Positions 30,343 to 41,430 are shown, numbered from the stretch's first letter. The stretch is 64,000 nucleotides of DNA from Mixophyes australis (GCA_036250195.1 JAVHZZ010000006.1:185937850-186001849); one strand, 5' to 3'. Notes: generated by a model from the letters alone, not told the origin. Made by a program: numbers and translations.

Positions 30343-30370
30343 GAGTACCGAGCTGAGCAGCTCGGTACTC
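30343..30370. repeat. perfect hairpin in the hAT element end
   Basis: 12-bp arms GAGTACCGAGCT and AGCTCGGTACTC around a 4-base loop. Neighbouring shorter palindromes (GGTTCTC cga GAACC at 30303) suggest a structured subterminal region, which in hAT elements often binds transposase. The same block is recognisable but mutated at about 1339-1356. Confidence 0.85.
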
Positions 30371-30457
30371 TCCCGCCCATTCCGAATCCAAATCGAGGCC
30401 GAACGTCATTGTGACGTCGTCGAATCTCGGGGCTCGGTTCTCGCGATACTTCAACTT

Positions 30458-30465
30458 TATAAATA
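30458..30465 (+). promoter_or_regulatory. TATA box inside the hAT element
   Basis: TATAAATA follows a GC-rich block containing TGACGTC (about 30411). A transcript starting near 30490 would read through the 100-bp array into the ORF at 32061. Promoter function is inferred from position only. Confidence 0.5.
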
Positions 30466-30631
30466 CACGCCTCCACAGCAATCCATCGCCATTTGACAGA
30501 GGGAGAGAGCAGAATGTAGTCATAGGCTAATTAGAGCAGGGACAGAGAATACAATATTGTTCTTGCAATTGCTCTAACCAAAATCGCTAGTGCAGAGAGG
30601 AGGATAGAGGTTTATTATTTTTTCTTCATAT

Positions 30632-32050
30632 TTGGCACTCCCCAGCGCTTTTGGGGTGTCCCCCATAATTGTGCATTAATATTTCTGGCTATCAAAAGTC
30701 ATATCTGTCAGCAGTATCTACTAAATAATTTGTAGCACACCTCAGTGCTTTTGGGGTGTCCTCCCTAATTGTGCATTAATATTTCTGGCTGTCAATAGTC
30801 ATATCTGTCAGCAGTATCTACTAAATAATTTGTAGCACTCCTCAGTGCTTTTGGGGTGTCCTCCCTAATTGTGCATTAATATTTCTGGCTGTCAAAAGTC
30901 ATATCTGTCAGCAGTATCTACTAAATAATTTTTAGCACTCCTCAGTGTTTTTGGGGTGTCCTCCCTAATTGTGCATTAATATTTCTGGCTGTCAAAAGTC
31001 ATATCTGTCAGCAGTATCTACTAAATAATTTTTAGCACTCCTCAGTGTTTTTGGGGTGTCCTCCCTAATTGTGCATTAATATTTCTGGCTGTCAAAAGTC
31101 ATATCTGTCAGCAGTATCTACTAAATAATTTTTAGCACTCCTCAGTGTTTTTGGGGTGTCCTCCCTAATTGTGCATTAATATTTCTGGCTGTCAAAAGTC
31201 ATATCTGTCAGCAGTATCTACTAAATAATTTTTAGCACTCCTCAGTGTTTTTGGGGTGTCCTCCCTAATTGTGCATTAATATTTCTGGCTGTCAAAAGTC
31301 ATATCTGTCAGCAGTATCTACTAAATAATTTTTAGCACTCCTCAGTGTTTTTGGGGTGTCCTCCCTAATTGTGCATTAATATTTCTGGCTGTCAAAAGTC
31401 ATATCTGTCAGCAGTATCTACTAAATAATTTTTAGCACTCCTCAGTGTTTTTGGGGTGTCCTCCCTAATTGTGCATTAATATTTCTGGCTGTCAAAAGTC
31501 ATATCTGTCAGCAGTATCTACTAAATAATTTTTAGCACTCCTCAGTGTTTTTGGGGTGTCCTCCCTAATTGTGCATTAATATTTCTGGCTGTCAAAAGTC
31601 ATATCTGTCAGCAGTATCTACTAAATAATTTTTAGCACTCCTCAGTGTTTTTGGGGTGTCCTCCCTAATTGTGCATTAATATTTCTGGCTGTCAAAAGTC
31701 ATATCTGTCAGCAGTATCTACTAAATAATTTTTAGCACTCCTCAGTGTTTTTGGGGTGTCCTCCCTAATTGTGCATTAATATTTCTGGCTGTCAAAAGTC
31801 ATATCTGTCAGCAGTATCTACTAAATAATTTTTAGCACTCCTCAGTGTTTTTGGGGTGTCCTCCCTAATTGTGCATTAATATTTCTGGCTGTCAAAAGTC
31901 ATATCTGTCAGCAGTATCTACTAAATAATTTTTAGCACTCCTCAGTGCTTTTGGGGTGTCCTCCCTAATTGTGCATTAATATTTCTGGCTGTCAAAAGTC
32001 ATAACTGTCAGCAGAATCTACTAAATAATTTTTAGCACTCCCCAGTGGTT
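30632..32050. repeat. tandem array, exactly 100-bp period, 14 units
   Basis: 'ttggggtgtc' recurs at 30651 and then every 100 bases to 31951 without a single length change. Units 1-3 and the last differ by a few bases; most in between look identical. Each contains 'gtgcattaatatttctggc', 'agtcatatctgtcagcag' and 'tagcactcctcagtg'. Constant length with near-identity points to recent expansion or ongoing homogenisation. Confidence 0.97.
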
Positions 32051-32060
32051 TGCGCTCAGA

Positions 32061-32720
32061 ATGGATTCAAAGCAGTCCACATATGATCTAAATGAGCAAC
32101 CAGGTTCTGTCACCAGTCCTGATGTTAGTGTTCCCAGTACGTCATCTGGCCAAGGCGATGTCAAACAACAGAGTGTTTTCAAATTAGTGCAAAAAACAAA
32201 AAACAAAAAAAAATTTACTGTATTGAAGCGAAAAAGAAGTGTAACTGAGCAAAAGTTAAGTGACGATAAAAAAAAAATTGCAAGCATGCCATTCTACACA
32301 CGCAGTGGCAAAGAGAGAATGAGGCCTTCACCTTTGGCTATTAGTGGCAGATCCCAAAAAGTTACCCAGCCTACAATTGGTGCACAACTACTGTTACGCG
32401 TCAAAGCCGAGCTGCAAGATAACAGTGAGGCATTACAGGAGAATATTTGCTCTGATTCACAAATGACAACAATCCCTGTGGAGAGTCCATCCAACAGTGG
32501 GATGTCTAATCGTGAGCATTCTGCTGATGTGTGCCTTAATAGCCCGAGTGTAGCCGGTGATACCCAAATTGAGGATGCCACTTTGGAATTAGAAGAGGAT
32601 GAGGGGGAGATTTGTGTAGGCGACGAGGGCGCTAATGATGATGTTGATGATTATGATGCAGCCAGATACCAAATTGCCTTTCTCAATTTCTATTTATATT
32701 CTAGATTATATAACGGCTGA
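32061..32720 (+). CDS. hypothetical 219-residue protein encoded in the hAT-type element
   Basis: The ATG at 32061 lies 10 bases after the 100-bp array and the frame stays open for 219 codons. I do not recognise the protein. It has a Ser/Thr/Gln-rich start, a lysine-rich segment (about 45-72, containing KRKR, a possible nuclear signal), an RSGKERMRPSPL motif (81-92), and a strongly acidic stretch (171-199, many Glu and Asp). There is no BED zinc finger, DDE catalytic set or hAT dimerisation region. The last 20 codons lie in the first unit of the downstream array. A broken relative is present at 1-480, showing that the ORF belongs to the family. It could be a captured host fragment, an accessory factor or a transposase remnant. 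Confidence 0.5.
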   Translation: MDSKQSTYDLNEQPGSVTSPDVSVPSTSSGQGDVKQQSVFKLVQKTKNKKKFTVLKRKRSVTEQKLSDDKKKIASMPFYTRSGKERMRPSPLAISGRSQKVTQPTIGAQLLLRVKAELQDNSEALQENICSDSQMTTIPVESPSNSGMSNREHSADVCLNSPSVAGDTQIEDATLELEEDEGEICVGDEGANDDVDDYDAARYQIAFLNFYLYSRLYNG

Positions 32721-33090
32721 ATAGTTTTCTATTTTACTCCTAGTGGAGAGAGGATCTGATGCAGACAGATACCAAACTGCCTTTGTCCATTTCAATTTAT
32801 ATTGTACAGTATATAACGGCTGAATTTATTAGTATTTTATACAAGTGGAGGGTGGCCTAGAGAGACAAAAACCAAACTGGCTTTCTCCATGTCAATTAAT
32901 ATTGTACAGTCTATAACGGCTGGATTTTTTGGTATTTTATACAAGTGGAGGGGGGCCTAGAGAGACAGAAACCAAACTGGCTTTCTCCATGTCAATTAAT
33001 ATTGTACAGTCTATAATGGCTGAATTTTTTGTTTTTTTAAAAAAGTGGAGGGGGGCCTATAGAGACAGAAAGCAAACTGTCTTTTTCCAT
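32655..33090. repeat. second tandem array in the hAT element, 100-103-bp period, about 4 units
   Basis: The 'tataacggctg' motif recurs at 32709, 32812, 32912 and 33012 (last copy 'tataatggctg'), with 'agacagataccaaactg' and 'acaagtggagg' at constant offsets. The sequence is unrelated to the upstream array but has nearly the same period. Confidence 0.9.
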
Positions 33091-33491
33091 TTCTTTACAT
33101 ATTTAACTATAAGTGTAGGGTGTAATATACATTCAAAGACGATGGCTGCATTGCCAATATGCATAGATGGAGAGGAAGACAATCTGTTTTGTGTGTAGAA
33201 TAAATGAAGGCCTACCAACGAAGAATTAAACAGTTTTTTTGGATGATTTATTACCTCAACAATTAGATTACTTATCTCTAAAACAGTTGGAGCACTAAAT
33301 TGGGTTATTTTAGGCACAAAAACATGTATTTTCCAACAAAATAGCAAAACAAAACCAAACAAAACCAAAACCAAAACCAAAACACGCAATGGCGGTTTTG
33401 CAAAACCAAAACCAAAACACAACGGTAATCCAGATCCAAAACCGAATCCAAAACCAAAACACGGGGGTCAGTGACCATCTCTACTTAGAAT

Positions 33492-34629
33492 ACACTCATC
33501 GTCAGCAGCACAATTGGGTGGAATTCATTACCCACAGTTAGAATCCCTGAATAAAGGGCCTATTTATTAAACATTTTTGTGCTATGTTCGCAGGATTATA
33601 ACAAAATTAATTTTGGACCTATTTGTTACTACTCTAATACAGGAGATATTTCAGAGATATCCTACATTCAGTATTCTTTTCGATCAAAACCAGCGTCCCC
33701 ATAGAGAGCTATGGGAACTGCAAAATGGGCTGATTTATCAAGCGCCAAAAACCTTAGCCATACGAGGATGGCATTAGTCGGTGTAATCCAATGGAAGTCC
33801 TGCTGTTTAGTCTGCGAAAAAATTGGCGTATGTGCAACCTTATGAACGCACGTGAGCACTGCATGCAGCTGGAGAGAGCCTAGAAGTAGTCTTTTGCTGT
33901 TGTGATCAGCAAGGGGTGAAAGGTATATCTCACTTTAACAGTCTTTGTCTCGACAGCTGTTTATTGGATGTGTAGTCCCTACATTTGTTTAAAAATATAT
34001 TTTTCAGAAACAACATCTCAATTTGCTACCAAAATCAGTGATAAGGAATGCTACTTTATGGGCTAAAATTGCGGATAATAGTAAATATGCCCCATCTATG
34101 AATCAGTGAAATTGACTGTAGTGAGATAAGCACTCCAAACTAACAGAGGCAGCACTTTCTAAAAGATGAATAAGCACAATAGCAATCTAAATATTACACT
34201 TCACAAGCCTGTACAGAATTTGGTCAGATCACAAGTGAACACAGGGGCAGTGAAGTGAGACAGCTTAGAATCTATTGACTATGAAAATATAAAACCTATC
34301 TACTTGTTTCAGTAATAACCAACAATATATATGAAAGAAAGCACATAGCAATCAGAGAAACAGGGTGGAACAACAGTAAGCATCATGCACTATGAGATAA
34401 ATGAGTTAAATAATAATGTTAAATAAATGTTTGATTAAACTGCAGAAACAAAAGACCAGTTAAAATCATACCTGTAAGACAGCTTTAGGGATAAGAGCAA
34501 GATAAATAATAAATTACTTATAATTAAGCCTGCTAATTGAAATATGATATGAACATTACCATGATATTGTTGGAAACAAGGGTACACAATATGTACTGTT
34601 ACGTTCTATGTCTGAACTGTGGAGATTTA
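33492..34629. other. no gene seen
   Basis: AT-rich unrecognised sequence between the hAT element and the MITE at 34630. Confidence 0.5.
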
Positions 34630-35056
34630 GGGCCTAATGCTAAGTTAAGAGCAAAGCAAAAAAATAAGTACATTTGCTCCAGGACAATCCATGTTACAAT
34701 AAAAGGGATTGTACAATACAGTTGTCTCCCATTGTATTGTAATTTGTTTGTCTCTGTACGGCGCTGCGGACGCCTTGTGGCGCCTTATAAATAAAAATTA
34801 ATAATAATAATAAGGGGTGCAAATTAATAAAAATGTTTGCACGCAAGGAAAATACTGGCTGCTTTTTCATATAGCACTCAAATAATTGATAGCTTTATTT
34901 TTAAACTGAAATGTAAAGTGTATCTAGGACATACCCTATCCCAAATATAAATATGTTCCCAAATTTTAACTTTACTTCCCCTCCAATTGAACATGCTTTT
35001 CCAAGGTGCAAATTTGCTCCTTGTTTTTGCTTTGCTCCTAACTCAGCATCAGGCCT
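34630..35056. mobile_element. 'GGGCCTGATGC' MITE interrupted by an L2-like 3' tail
   Basis: Starts 'ttTAGGGCCTAATGCTAAGTTAAGAG' and ends 'AACTCAGCATCAGGCC', and has the family's inner phrases ('tccatgttacaat', 'gcaaattaataaaa'). Inside, 34735-34812 reads '..tctgtacggcgctgcggacgccttgtggcgccttataaataaaaattaataataataataag', the 3' end of a LINE/SINE with an (AAT)n tail, inserted later. Confidence 0.65.
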
Positions 35057-35490
35057 ATAGTGGAAACAGAAGTAACACATGTTACATGCACTTATGAATA
35101 GTTAAATTGTTATTTTCTGTTATAACAAATGTATCTAAAACATAACAGTAAAACTCACTATTTTTTATGATGAATATAAATATAGAGTATAAAATATGAG
35201 CTCCTCCCCTATGTTTAATAAATCTGCTGACAATGAGTTTGGGGCTTACTATTTAATATTACGCTACAAGGATATAATAAAGGCTCCAATGTGAATCCTT
35301 TCTTTAGAGATCTATCTCATATGATAATATGAAAGAATGATCACTATAGGACCTATATAGACATTGGTGGTGAAAAATTGGAGGTTCTTGATAATAATCA
35401 TTTCTGAAGGACTTTTGAGGGTTTATCGGAACCCCCGCCCTTCCCCCCAGTTAGATAGCTGTTTACAGGATTTGACATTTATTTATACAT
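35057..35490. other. no gene seen
   Basis: AT-rich flank of the solo LTR with no recognised feature. Confidence 0.5.
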
Positions 35491-35740
35491 GATATGTGGG
35501 GGTGTCTCCGTTGAAGACCCCCGCCAGCGCTGTGTCCCTGGAGGGACAGAAGATGCTGGAGCCGGTGCCCATGAAGAGGGCAAAGATGGCCGCCAGCGCT
35601 GTGCCCCTGGAGGGGCTGAAGAGGTCCCCGATGGTGCCCAGCAGGAAGAAAGAAGAGGAGAAGTACTCACCCGTCCAGCGATCCAGCGGTGAGTATCGTG
35701 GCTTCTTTCCTGCAGGTCCCGTGCGCGGGGGAAGGATGAG

Positions 35741-35890
35741 CCAATCAGGGCTCATCTTTCCCCGCTGGCTAATCAGCGGCCGGATGCGCGAGCCAATCGC
35801 GGCTCGCGCCCGGCCATTCAAAAGATTGGCGCCGACGCGAGCCAATCAGCGCTCGCGCCGGCTGATGACGTCACGCCGGCGACTATATAA
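35741..35890 (+). promoter_or_regulatory. LTR promoter: three CCAAT boxes, CRE and TATA
   Basis: CCAAT at 35741-35745, 35793-35797 and 35842-35846, each in the middle of an inverted repeat (GATGAG..CTCATC, GCGCGAGC..GCTCGCGC, GCGAGC..GCTCGC). TGACGTCA lies at 35866-35873 and TATATAA at 35884-35890. Spacing and order are those of a strong pol II promoter, with the TATA box 11 bases after the CRE. Confidence 0.75.
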
Positions 35891-36234
35891 GTCGCCGGGT
35901 GGCGCCATTTTTGCCAGAAGTCCGTCGGCGGAGAAGAAGGAGGACGTCTCTGCAAGACGTCCAGCAACAGGACCAGCGGCAGCGGCGGCAGGGGGCCCTT
36001 GTAAGGGCCGTGAGCTACCCTGCCGCCCGAAGACTCCAATCAAGTAGTGATCGCCGGCGGGGAGCCCTTGTCAGGGCTGAGAGCGCCCCCGCCCCAGCAG
36101 CAACAGGAGACCCAGCGCCGAAGAGGAGAAGAGGCGCCGCCGGCTGGAGGGTCTGGAAGACCCGGAGAAAGAAGCAGAAGACGGCGTGGCAAGTTGAGTA
36201 TCCTGCGCAGAGCAGGTAAGTATACTCAGCGTTA

Positions 36235-36760
36235 ATTCGGGCATTAGGCCCGGGGCCACAGTCGGGCACAAGGCCCGTTGGCACTAAATTAGGGGCACAA
36301 GGCCCAGGGACCTGGGCACTAGGCCCCAACGAAGTTAGTGGGCCAGTAGGCCAGTATTGATAATAAAGGGGACAAGCCCCTATTAGTGAGATAGGGGGCG
36401 TGAGAGCCCAGGTGTACAAGGGCACAAGGCCCTTAGGCAGTGTGTGGCCTAGAGGCCATAGGAAGGCCACAGGGCCTGTGAGGGGCTGGTAGCCCGTAGG
36501 CTATTAAGGGCACAAGGCCCTCAGTCAGTTAGGGAGGCCACAGGCCTCAGGCAGGGGCTAGGACCCCTAGGTAGTAGGGCATAAGGCCCTAGTGAGTGGG
36601 CTCAGAGCCCTGAGTTAGAGAGGGGGCTGAGGCCCAGGAAACAGAGCAGAAGGCTCTGTGTGTAGCTGGGCAGAGACCCATGGTGTGTAGGGCATAAGGC
36701 CCTGGTGGTGTGTGGTAGAGGCGTGAGAGCCTTGTGAGTGTAGGCGCGGTCCTGTGTGAG
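36235..36760. repeat. degenerate array of 'gggcacaaggccc' palindromic phrases
   Basis: More than a dozen short phrases of the form GGGC(N3-6)GGCCC, such as 'gggcacaaggccc' and 'gggcataaggccc', spaced 15-45 bases apart. It looks like expansion of a short palindromic unit within the LTR. Confidence 0.75.
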
Positions 36761-38117
36761 GTGAGCACACGTGGTTAGGAGGTACAGTAGAGCGGAGGCT
36801 CCTGTGGTGCTGTAGCAACCTGCTGGTTGGCTAACAGCGGTGTGTTCGGGTAAGTAGCGTGCAAAGTACTGTATACTGTATTTATTCTGTCTGTGTGGCG
36901 AGTGTAGTTTACATTACGGTATTTTGGGGTGTGCTACATAACTGTGTCCAGGGGCAAGACGTCAGGCCCCCATTAAAGGTAGGCTCTTGTTCCTGTGGTT
37001 TTCCTGTGCTAACCCGTGCTGTGGGGACAAGTGTGAGTACCAGCATACACATAGTCAGGGGAGAACACACGTAGTTTTCCTGTCCCTTAGGTCCCCGGGG
37101 TCACACTGGTACCCAGAGGGGGTGGCTGAGTGAGTTGGTGGCAGTGCAGCACACCTTGAGGCAGTTCCAGGGGCGGCCGTGGTTCTGATCAAGGGTCCTC
37201 AAGGCCGGTTCCGTGCAGGTGGACCTGTGGTTCCGGACGTAGGGACACGTGTGAGATACCCGAGTACAGGCAGTCGGGCGGTTCAGTTCGATCGGCTGTT
37301 CCGTGCGGCAGTCGGCCCGCGGGTTAGTGTGCTGTTCTACTGAGCCTCAGCCGGGCTTAAAGAACCCGTACTTAGGGCCTGTGTGTGACTCCATAGCAAG
37401 AAGGCAGCTTCTTGGTACGACCTGGGTGAGGGGGTTAGGAACCGCCCTCCGGTTTAGGCTGTGAACACCGGCTGGTGTTCCCCGTAGCGTGTAAGTGAGC
37501 AGTTCCGTTAGTGCACCACACCTAGTTAGTCATAGTGGTTTGACTTAGTTGCGTTGCCGACCATTAGAACGTTGTTAGGGTCGGGTCGCTGTTGTAGTCA
37601 GTCCAGTTTTGTGGGTGCCATCTTAGTCTCACGGAGAGCGTAGAGGGAGGCTGTGTGTTCTTGTGATCCGCAGGAGTCGGGAAGGTGCAGGAGAACCGGA
37701 TCGGAACTGGGAGTGTCCCGGTGAGTATCACGCTCGATTCCTCCTTTCGGTTAGGCCCTCACCGGCAGGTGTGTGAGGTACTTGAGGCGGGATTAGTCCT
37801 CGGACTAGTCTTGGCCTTCAGTGCCTGTAGTCCCCCGCGTCTTGGCAAGAACAAAGTGAGGAGGCGGCAAGGAGCTTGGACTGACTGTGCCCTTGTTCTT
37901 TGCCGTAGTCTCGGACAGCCCTTACCTGGTAGGCACGGCCGTAATCTCTGTCTCTATCTTAGAGGGACGTGATTGGAGGTGACTGCGGCTGCGGATCTGC
38001 TGGGATTGGATCGCAGCTGGGAAATCGGAAGCGGACTGGAGGTGACCATCGTTTTCAAGGTGAGTTCTTTTGTGTTGCGTCTGTCCCTGTCTTTCCCCGC
38101 AGGGGGCGTTACAGATA

Positions 38118-40050
38118 CACACCACTGTAGAATATTTCATGACAGTCCAGAAAATATCCTATGAAAGTGAAAAAATATATACACTTGAAACAATAGGTAC
38201 CAGGTGCCTCTTATGTTTAATAAACACAACAACACACTTAAATATTTAACTCTTATTTTGTGATTTTATATTTTAATGAATATTAATAAAGATTTCAAGC
38301 TTTTCAGTGTCTAATGATTTAGATTAAATGTCCTATATTTTCTTCCTCATGCTCCAAGTGAGAAATAACTTATACCTTTTGATTGTAATCCCCAGGATAG
38401 GAGTCCCCCATATAGGATAATCGTCTGTGTTTTTATGTGTTTGTTGGACTTACCGTTATCCAGGAGAGCACCCTAGGTCACTTCATGGCGTTATATAAGA
38501 ATACAATAGAGTTTCAACAATTTTTTTAATTATTATTATAGGGATCATATTAATAAGAACCAAACCGCACCAGTACGGAGGATCTTTGCTCTTTTACTTA
38601 AAACTTATTTGAATCTTGGCCACACAAGAGTTATACTTTGCAGTTCAAGTTTACCACTGTCAAGGGATCTGTTGATCCCTATGCCATTTCACATACATTG
38701 TACGCACAAGCAGCCAAATTTTATGTGGCATGAAAGTGTGAGAAAATGATGTCCGCATCCTTTTCTTGCAGTTACTTCCATAGTGTGTCTTTTATGTGAA
38801 CAGCATATGCGACACGACATAGGAATGTACAGATTCCATCACGCTGGTGTTTACCTAGCAGTATAATCACCATGCATTCAGTCCGGAATGCAGCACATGT
38901 TTTCTTGTTGTGTGAAAGAGCTTTTAACTTTTGCACAAATTTTGCGAGTAACACATGTTGCAATACAGCAGCTGCTATTAAGTGATGAGCCTGATATTGC
39001 AGTGTGTTTGCCCCCTAAACAATATTGAATGACTCGTTATCATACATGTTGGTTAATGCGGTTGGAATATGATTGCTATCAGCCTGTGTGAGCAATCATC
39101 TTGTAACAGAACTAAAGAGGCCTTAGCGACAGTAGAAGAGAAACAGATGCTCAGTACCATACAGCCAGCCCCATACATATGTGGCCAAACTGGATACTGA
39201 TCCTGTTGCTTGGTGCTCTGGCTAAGTAACAGAATCAACTTGAATGTGGCCAGCATTAAATTGACCCTAATGACCAGTAATTCTGATTCAAAATTTTACT
39301 GTCAGAAAATACATTCAGACTGAAATCTGTATTATTTGTCCTTTGACACACTAATTGGACCTTGCATGGTCCATTTGTTTGGCCCAACCATTGAACTGAT
39401 GTGATCCACATGGCCACTCACATTATAGGAAATGACCATGTGAAAATGTCACCTCTAAATGCTCTTCAACTTTATAAACAAATACTGTTTGTTTTATCCT
39501 CCATTATGTATTATATAATGCATGATTGTTTGGCGACATTTCATGTGAAATCTATACATCAGTTGTGTCTATGTGTTGTGTTTCTTTTACCACTAAACCC
39601 TATTTAAAATCAAAGGTGTACTGCAGCTGCTCAGTTTTGTGACTTATAATAGGATACGTGTCATTTGAAGTACATATTGAATTCAGCCTGACATTTATTG
39701 ACTTTTCAGCACCTGTTTAATTAGCAGGCAAACCGGCCGGGCAAGATATTAAACCAGAAATGGCTGCATGCCCCTGTTTGTGACATGGGATTAGTCAGAC
39801 AGCAAAACCTTGGTATCCACAGTGAAAAATACACCATTGCTTTCTTACTTTCTTTCATCCCTGCAGCAATGGATTGTTTGAGAATTAAAACTGGTCTATT
39901 CAGTCAGTTCACATAGAATACTCCTTTGTTACACACCCTTCACTCTGCCTGTATAGCTGAAAGAACTGTCTATTATTTGGGTACTGTAGAAGCATTTTAA
40001 CCAAATATTTGTAAAATAAAATGATCTAATTAACCTTTTCCTGATGCTAA
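38118..40050. other. no gene seen
   Basis: About 1.9 kb of AT-rich sequence with no recognised gene or element. Confidence 0.5.
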
Positions 40051-40057
40051 ACCCCCG

Positions 40058-40455
40058 AAATTATTATTATTATTATTATTATCCTTTATTTGTTAGGCGC
40101 CACAAGAGTTCCGCAGCGCCGTACAATGCACAAACAATAGTACAGGGTAAAATATTACTGAGCAGTAAACAAAAATACCAAAACTTCGGGAGCTCCAAGC
40201 AGGCTAATGCAGAAAAGACGGAGAGAAGAGTAGGTAAGGACACAGGAGGGAAGAGGGCCCTGCTCGAATGAGCTTACATCCTAAGGGAGGGTGAACAAGA
40301 CTCAGGTACAAAGGGGGCCAGAGGGAGGAGGGAGGGGAGAGCAGGTTAGGAGGAAGGATGGTAGGCTTTGAGGAACAGGTGGGTTTTTAGTGCCCGTTTG
40401 AAGGAGCTTAGAGAGGGAGAGAGACGGATGGAGCGAGGGAGGTCATTCCAGTGAA
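40058..40455 (-). repeat. LINE/SINE 3' region in reverse, (ATT)n tail
   Basis: An (ATT)n run followed by 'tttgttaggcgccacaagagttccgcagcgccgtacaatg..' is the reverse complement of a LINE 3' end like that at 34735-34812 and 58935-59095. The sequence to about 40455 ('gggtttttagtgcccgtttgaaggagctt') belongs to the same repeat. Confidence 0.6.
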
Positions 40456-40837
40456 AATTAATGTGTTTTACTATATGGTACAAACACATATCTCTATGTA
40501 ACCTCACATTCCACTGCAGCTCTCTTAGAAAGTAAAGTATTACCTTCCCACTCTGTTACAGACAGCTGAAATTCCTCTCACGTTTGTCGGAGAGTGTGCT
40601 AATAGGATCTGATACAGGTAAAAAAAAAAGAGACTAAGTTGTTGTAAAATCCCTGTCCCTGTCCCTGAGTAAAATATAGAGGATGTCACATAAGCATAGC
40701 TCCCAAATGCCCCGATTTAGGTGGGCCACTCCTGCCATCTTGACAACAAGGTCTTTTTTCCCAACTGCTGGGAATGCTGGGATATATGTTCCACTCACTG
40801 TTGCACGTCAAAAGAGCCAGATTCACCCATGGGGATA

Positions 40838-41000
40838 CAGGGGTGAACCTATATTTTTTGGGGGGGTGGGAGGTGATTTAGTGCCCCACCCCCTTTTTCT
40901 TTTCAAGCAGGTACACAATATTTACATGTCCCCGTCTGCAGAGACCAGAGAGAGGATGCTGCCCGGCCGCTCTGATTGTATTTAAAACACCTCGACCCCC
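40838..41000. mobile_element. hAT-like MITE fragment, 'CAGGGGTGAACCTA'
   Basis: Starts CAGGGGTGAACCTATATTTTTTGG. Its inner part ('gtctgcagagaccagagagaggatgctgcccggccgctctgatt') is the reverse complement of part of the element at 14648-14899. The right end was not resolved. Confidence 0.55.
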
Positions 41001-41430
41001 CCTCCTTATCTGGCAATGTGGGAATGTGGCATGCACCAACATGATGAGACTATATGTCCCAATTTGCAGAAAATGCTGTCCTTCCTATCTCGCAATGTTT
41101 CTGGTCTATTAACTTTGGAATTCGGTCTCATTTTACTGACCAGGTTGATAAAATGCTGTGGCAACAAGGGCCAACCACATACACAGTTTGGGCAAATATT
41201 GATCATTGCATCCAAAATGCCAAACTGTAGAATTAGTACTGTGCAAAAGGAACATTATAGCCCTTTCTTGGTATCCACAGGACCTGAAGCTAGAGACAGG
41301 ACTGGAATGTGAGACAAAGTCATGGTCTGAAAATCCAGGAACAGAACCAGTAATCAGTCCAGGGCAACTTGCCTACTGTACTAGAAGGTCTTTAAGAAAC
41401 CCGGAGGGGTGGTATAAAAATTGGGCAGGT

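Larger units (their letters stand above)
30286..33483 (+). mobile_element. complete 3.2-kb hAT-type element with two 100-bp-period arrays and an ORF
   Basis: The terminal inverted repeats are TAGAGATGG (30286-30294) and CCATCTCTA (33475-33483). A perfect 8-bp duplication CTTAGAAT lies at 30278-30285 and 33484-33491, so this is a single hAT-type insertion. In order it holds a GC-rich palindromic end, a TATA box (TATAAATA, 30458-30465), a 14-unit 100-bp array (30632-32050), a 219-codon ORF (32061-32720), a different array of about 4 units of 100-103 bp (32655-33090), and an 'aaccaaaacc'-rich end (33340-33465). No transposase domain is visible, so it is probably non-autonomous. A second copy occupies 1-1408. 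Confidence 0.9.
35495..38113 (+). mobile_element. 2.6-kb GC-rich solo LTR with 4-bp target duplication
   Basis: Begins TGTGGGGGTG, ends GGGCGTTACA and is flanked by GATA at 35491-35494 and 38114-38117. That is the TG..CA plus 4-bp duplication pattern of LTR retroelements. A promoter (CCAAT boxes, TGACGTCA, TATATAA) sits about 390 bp in, so 35495-35885 would be U3. Beyond it are a good splice donor (cag|gtaagtat, about 36213), an array of 'gggcacaaggccc'-like palindromic phrases (36235-36760), further donor-like sites (36849, 37490) and GC-rich sequence to the end. No gag, pol or primer binding site adjoins. At 2.6 kb it is long for an LTR. The open frames inside are not protein-like. Confidence 0.75.

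Noticed and set aside
35496..36235. Several GC-rich open frames of 60-183 codons on both strands
   Set aside because: They lie in the solo LTR, some upstream of its TATA box, and show no protein family features. High GC makes chance frames long.
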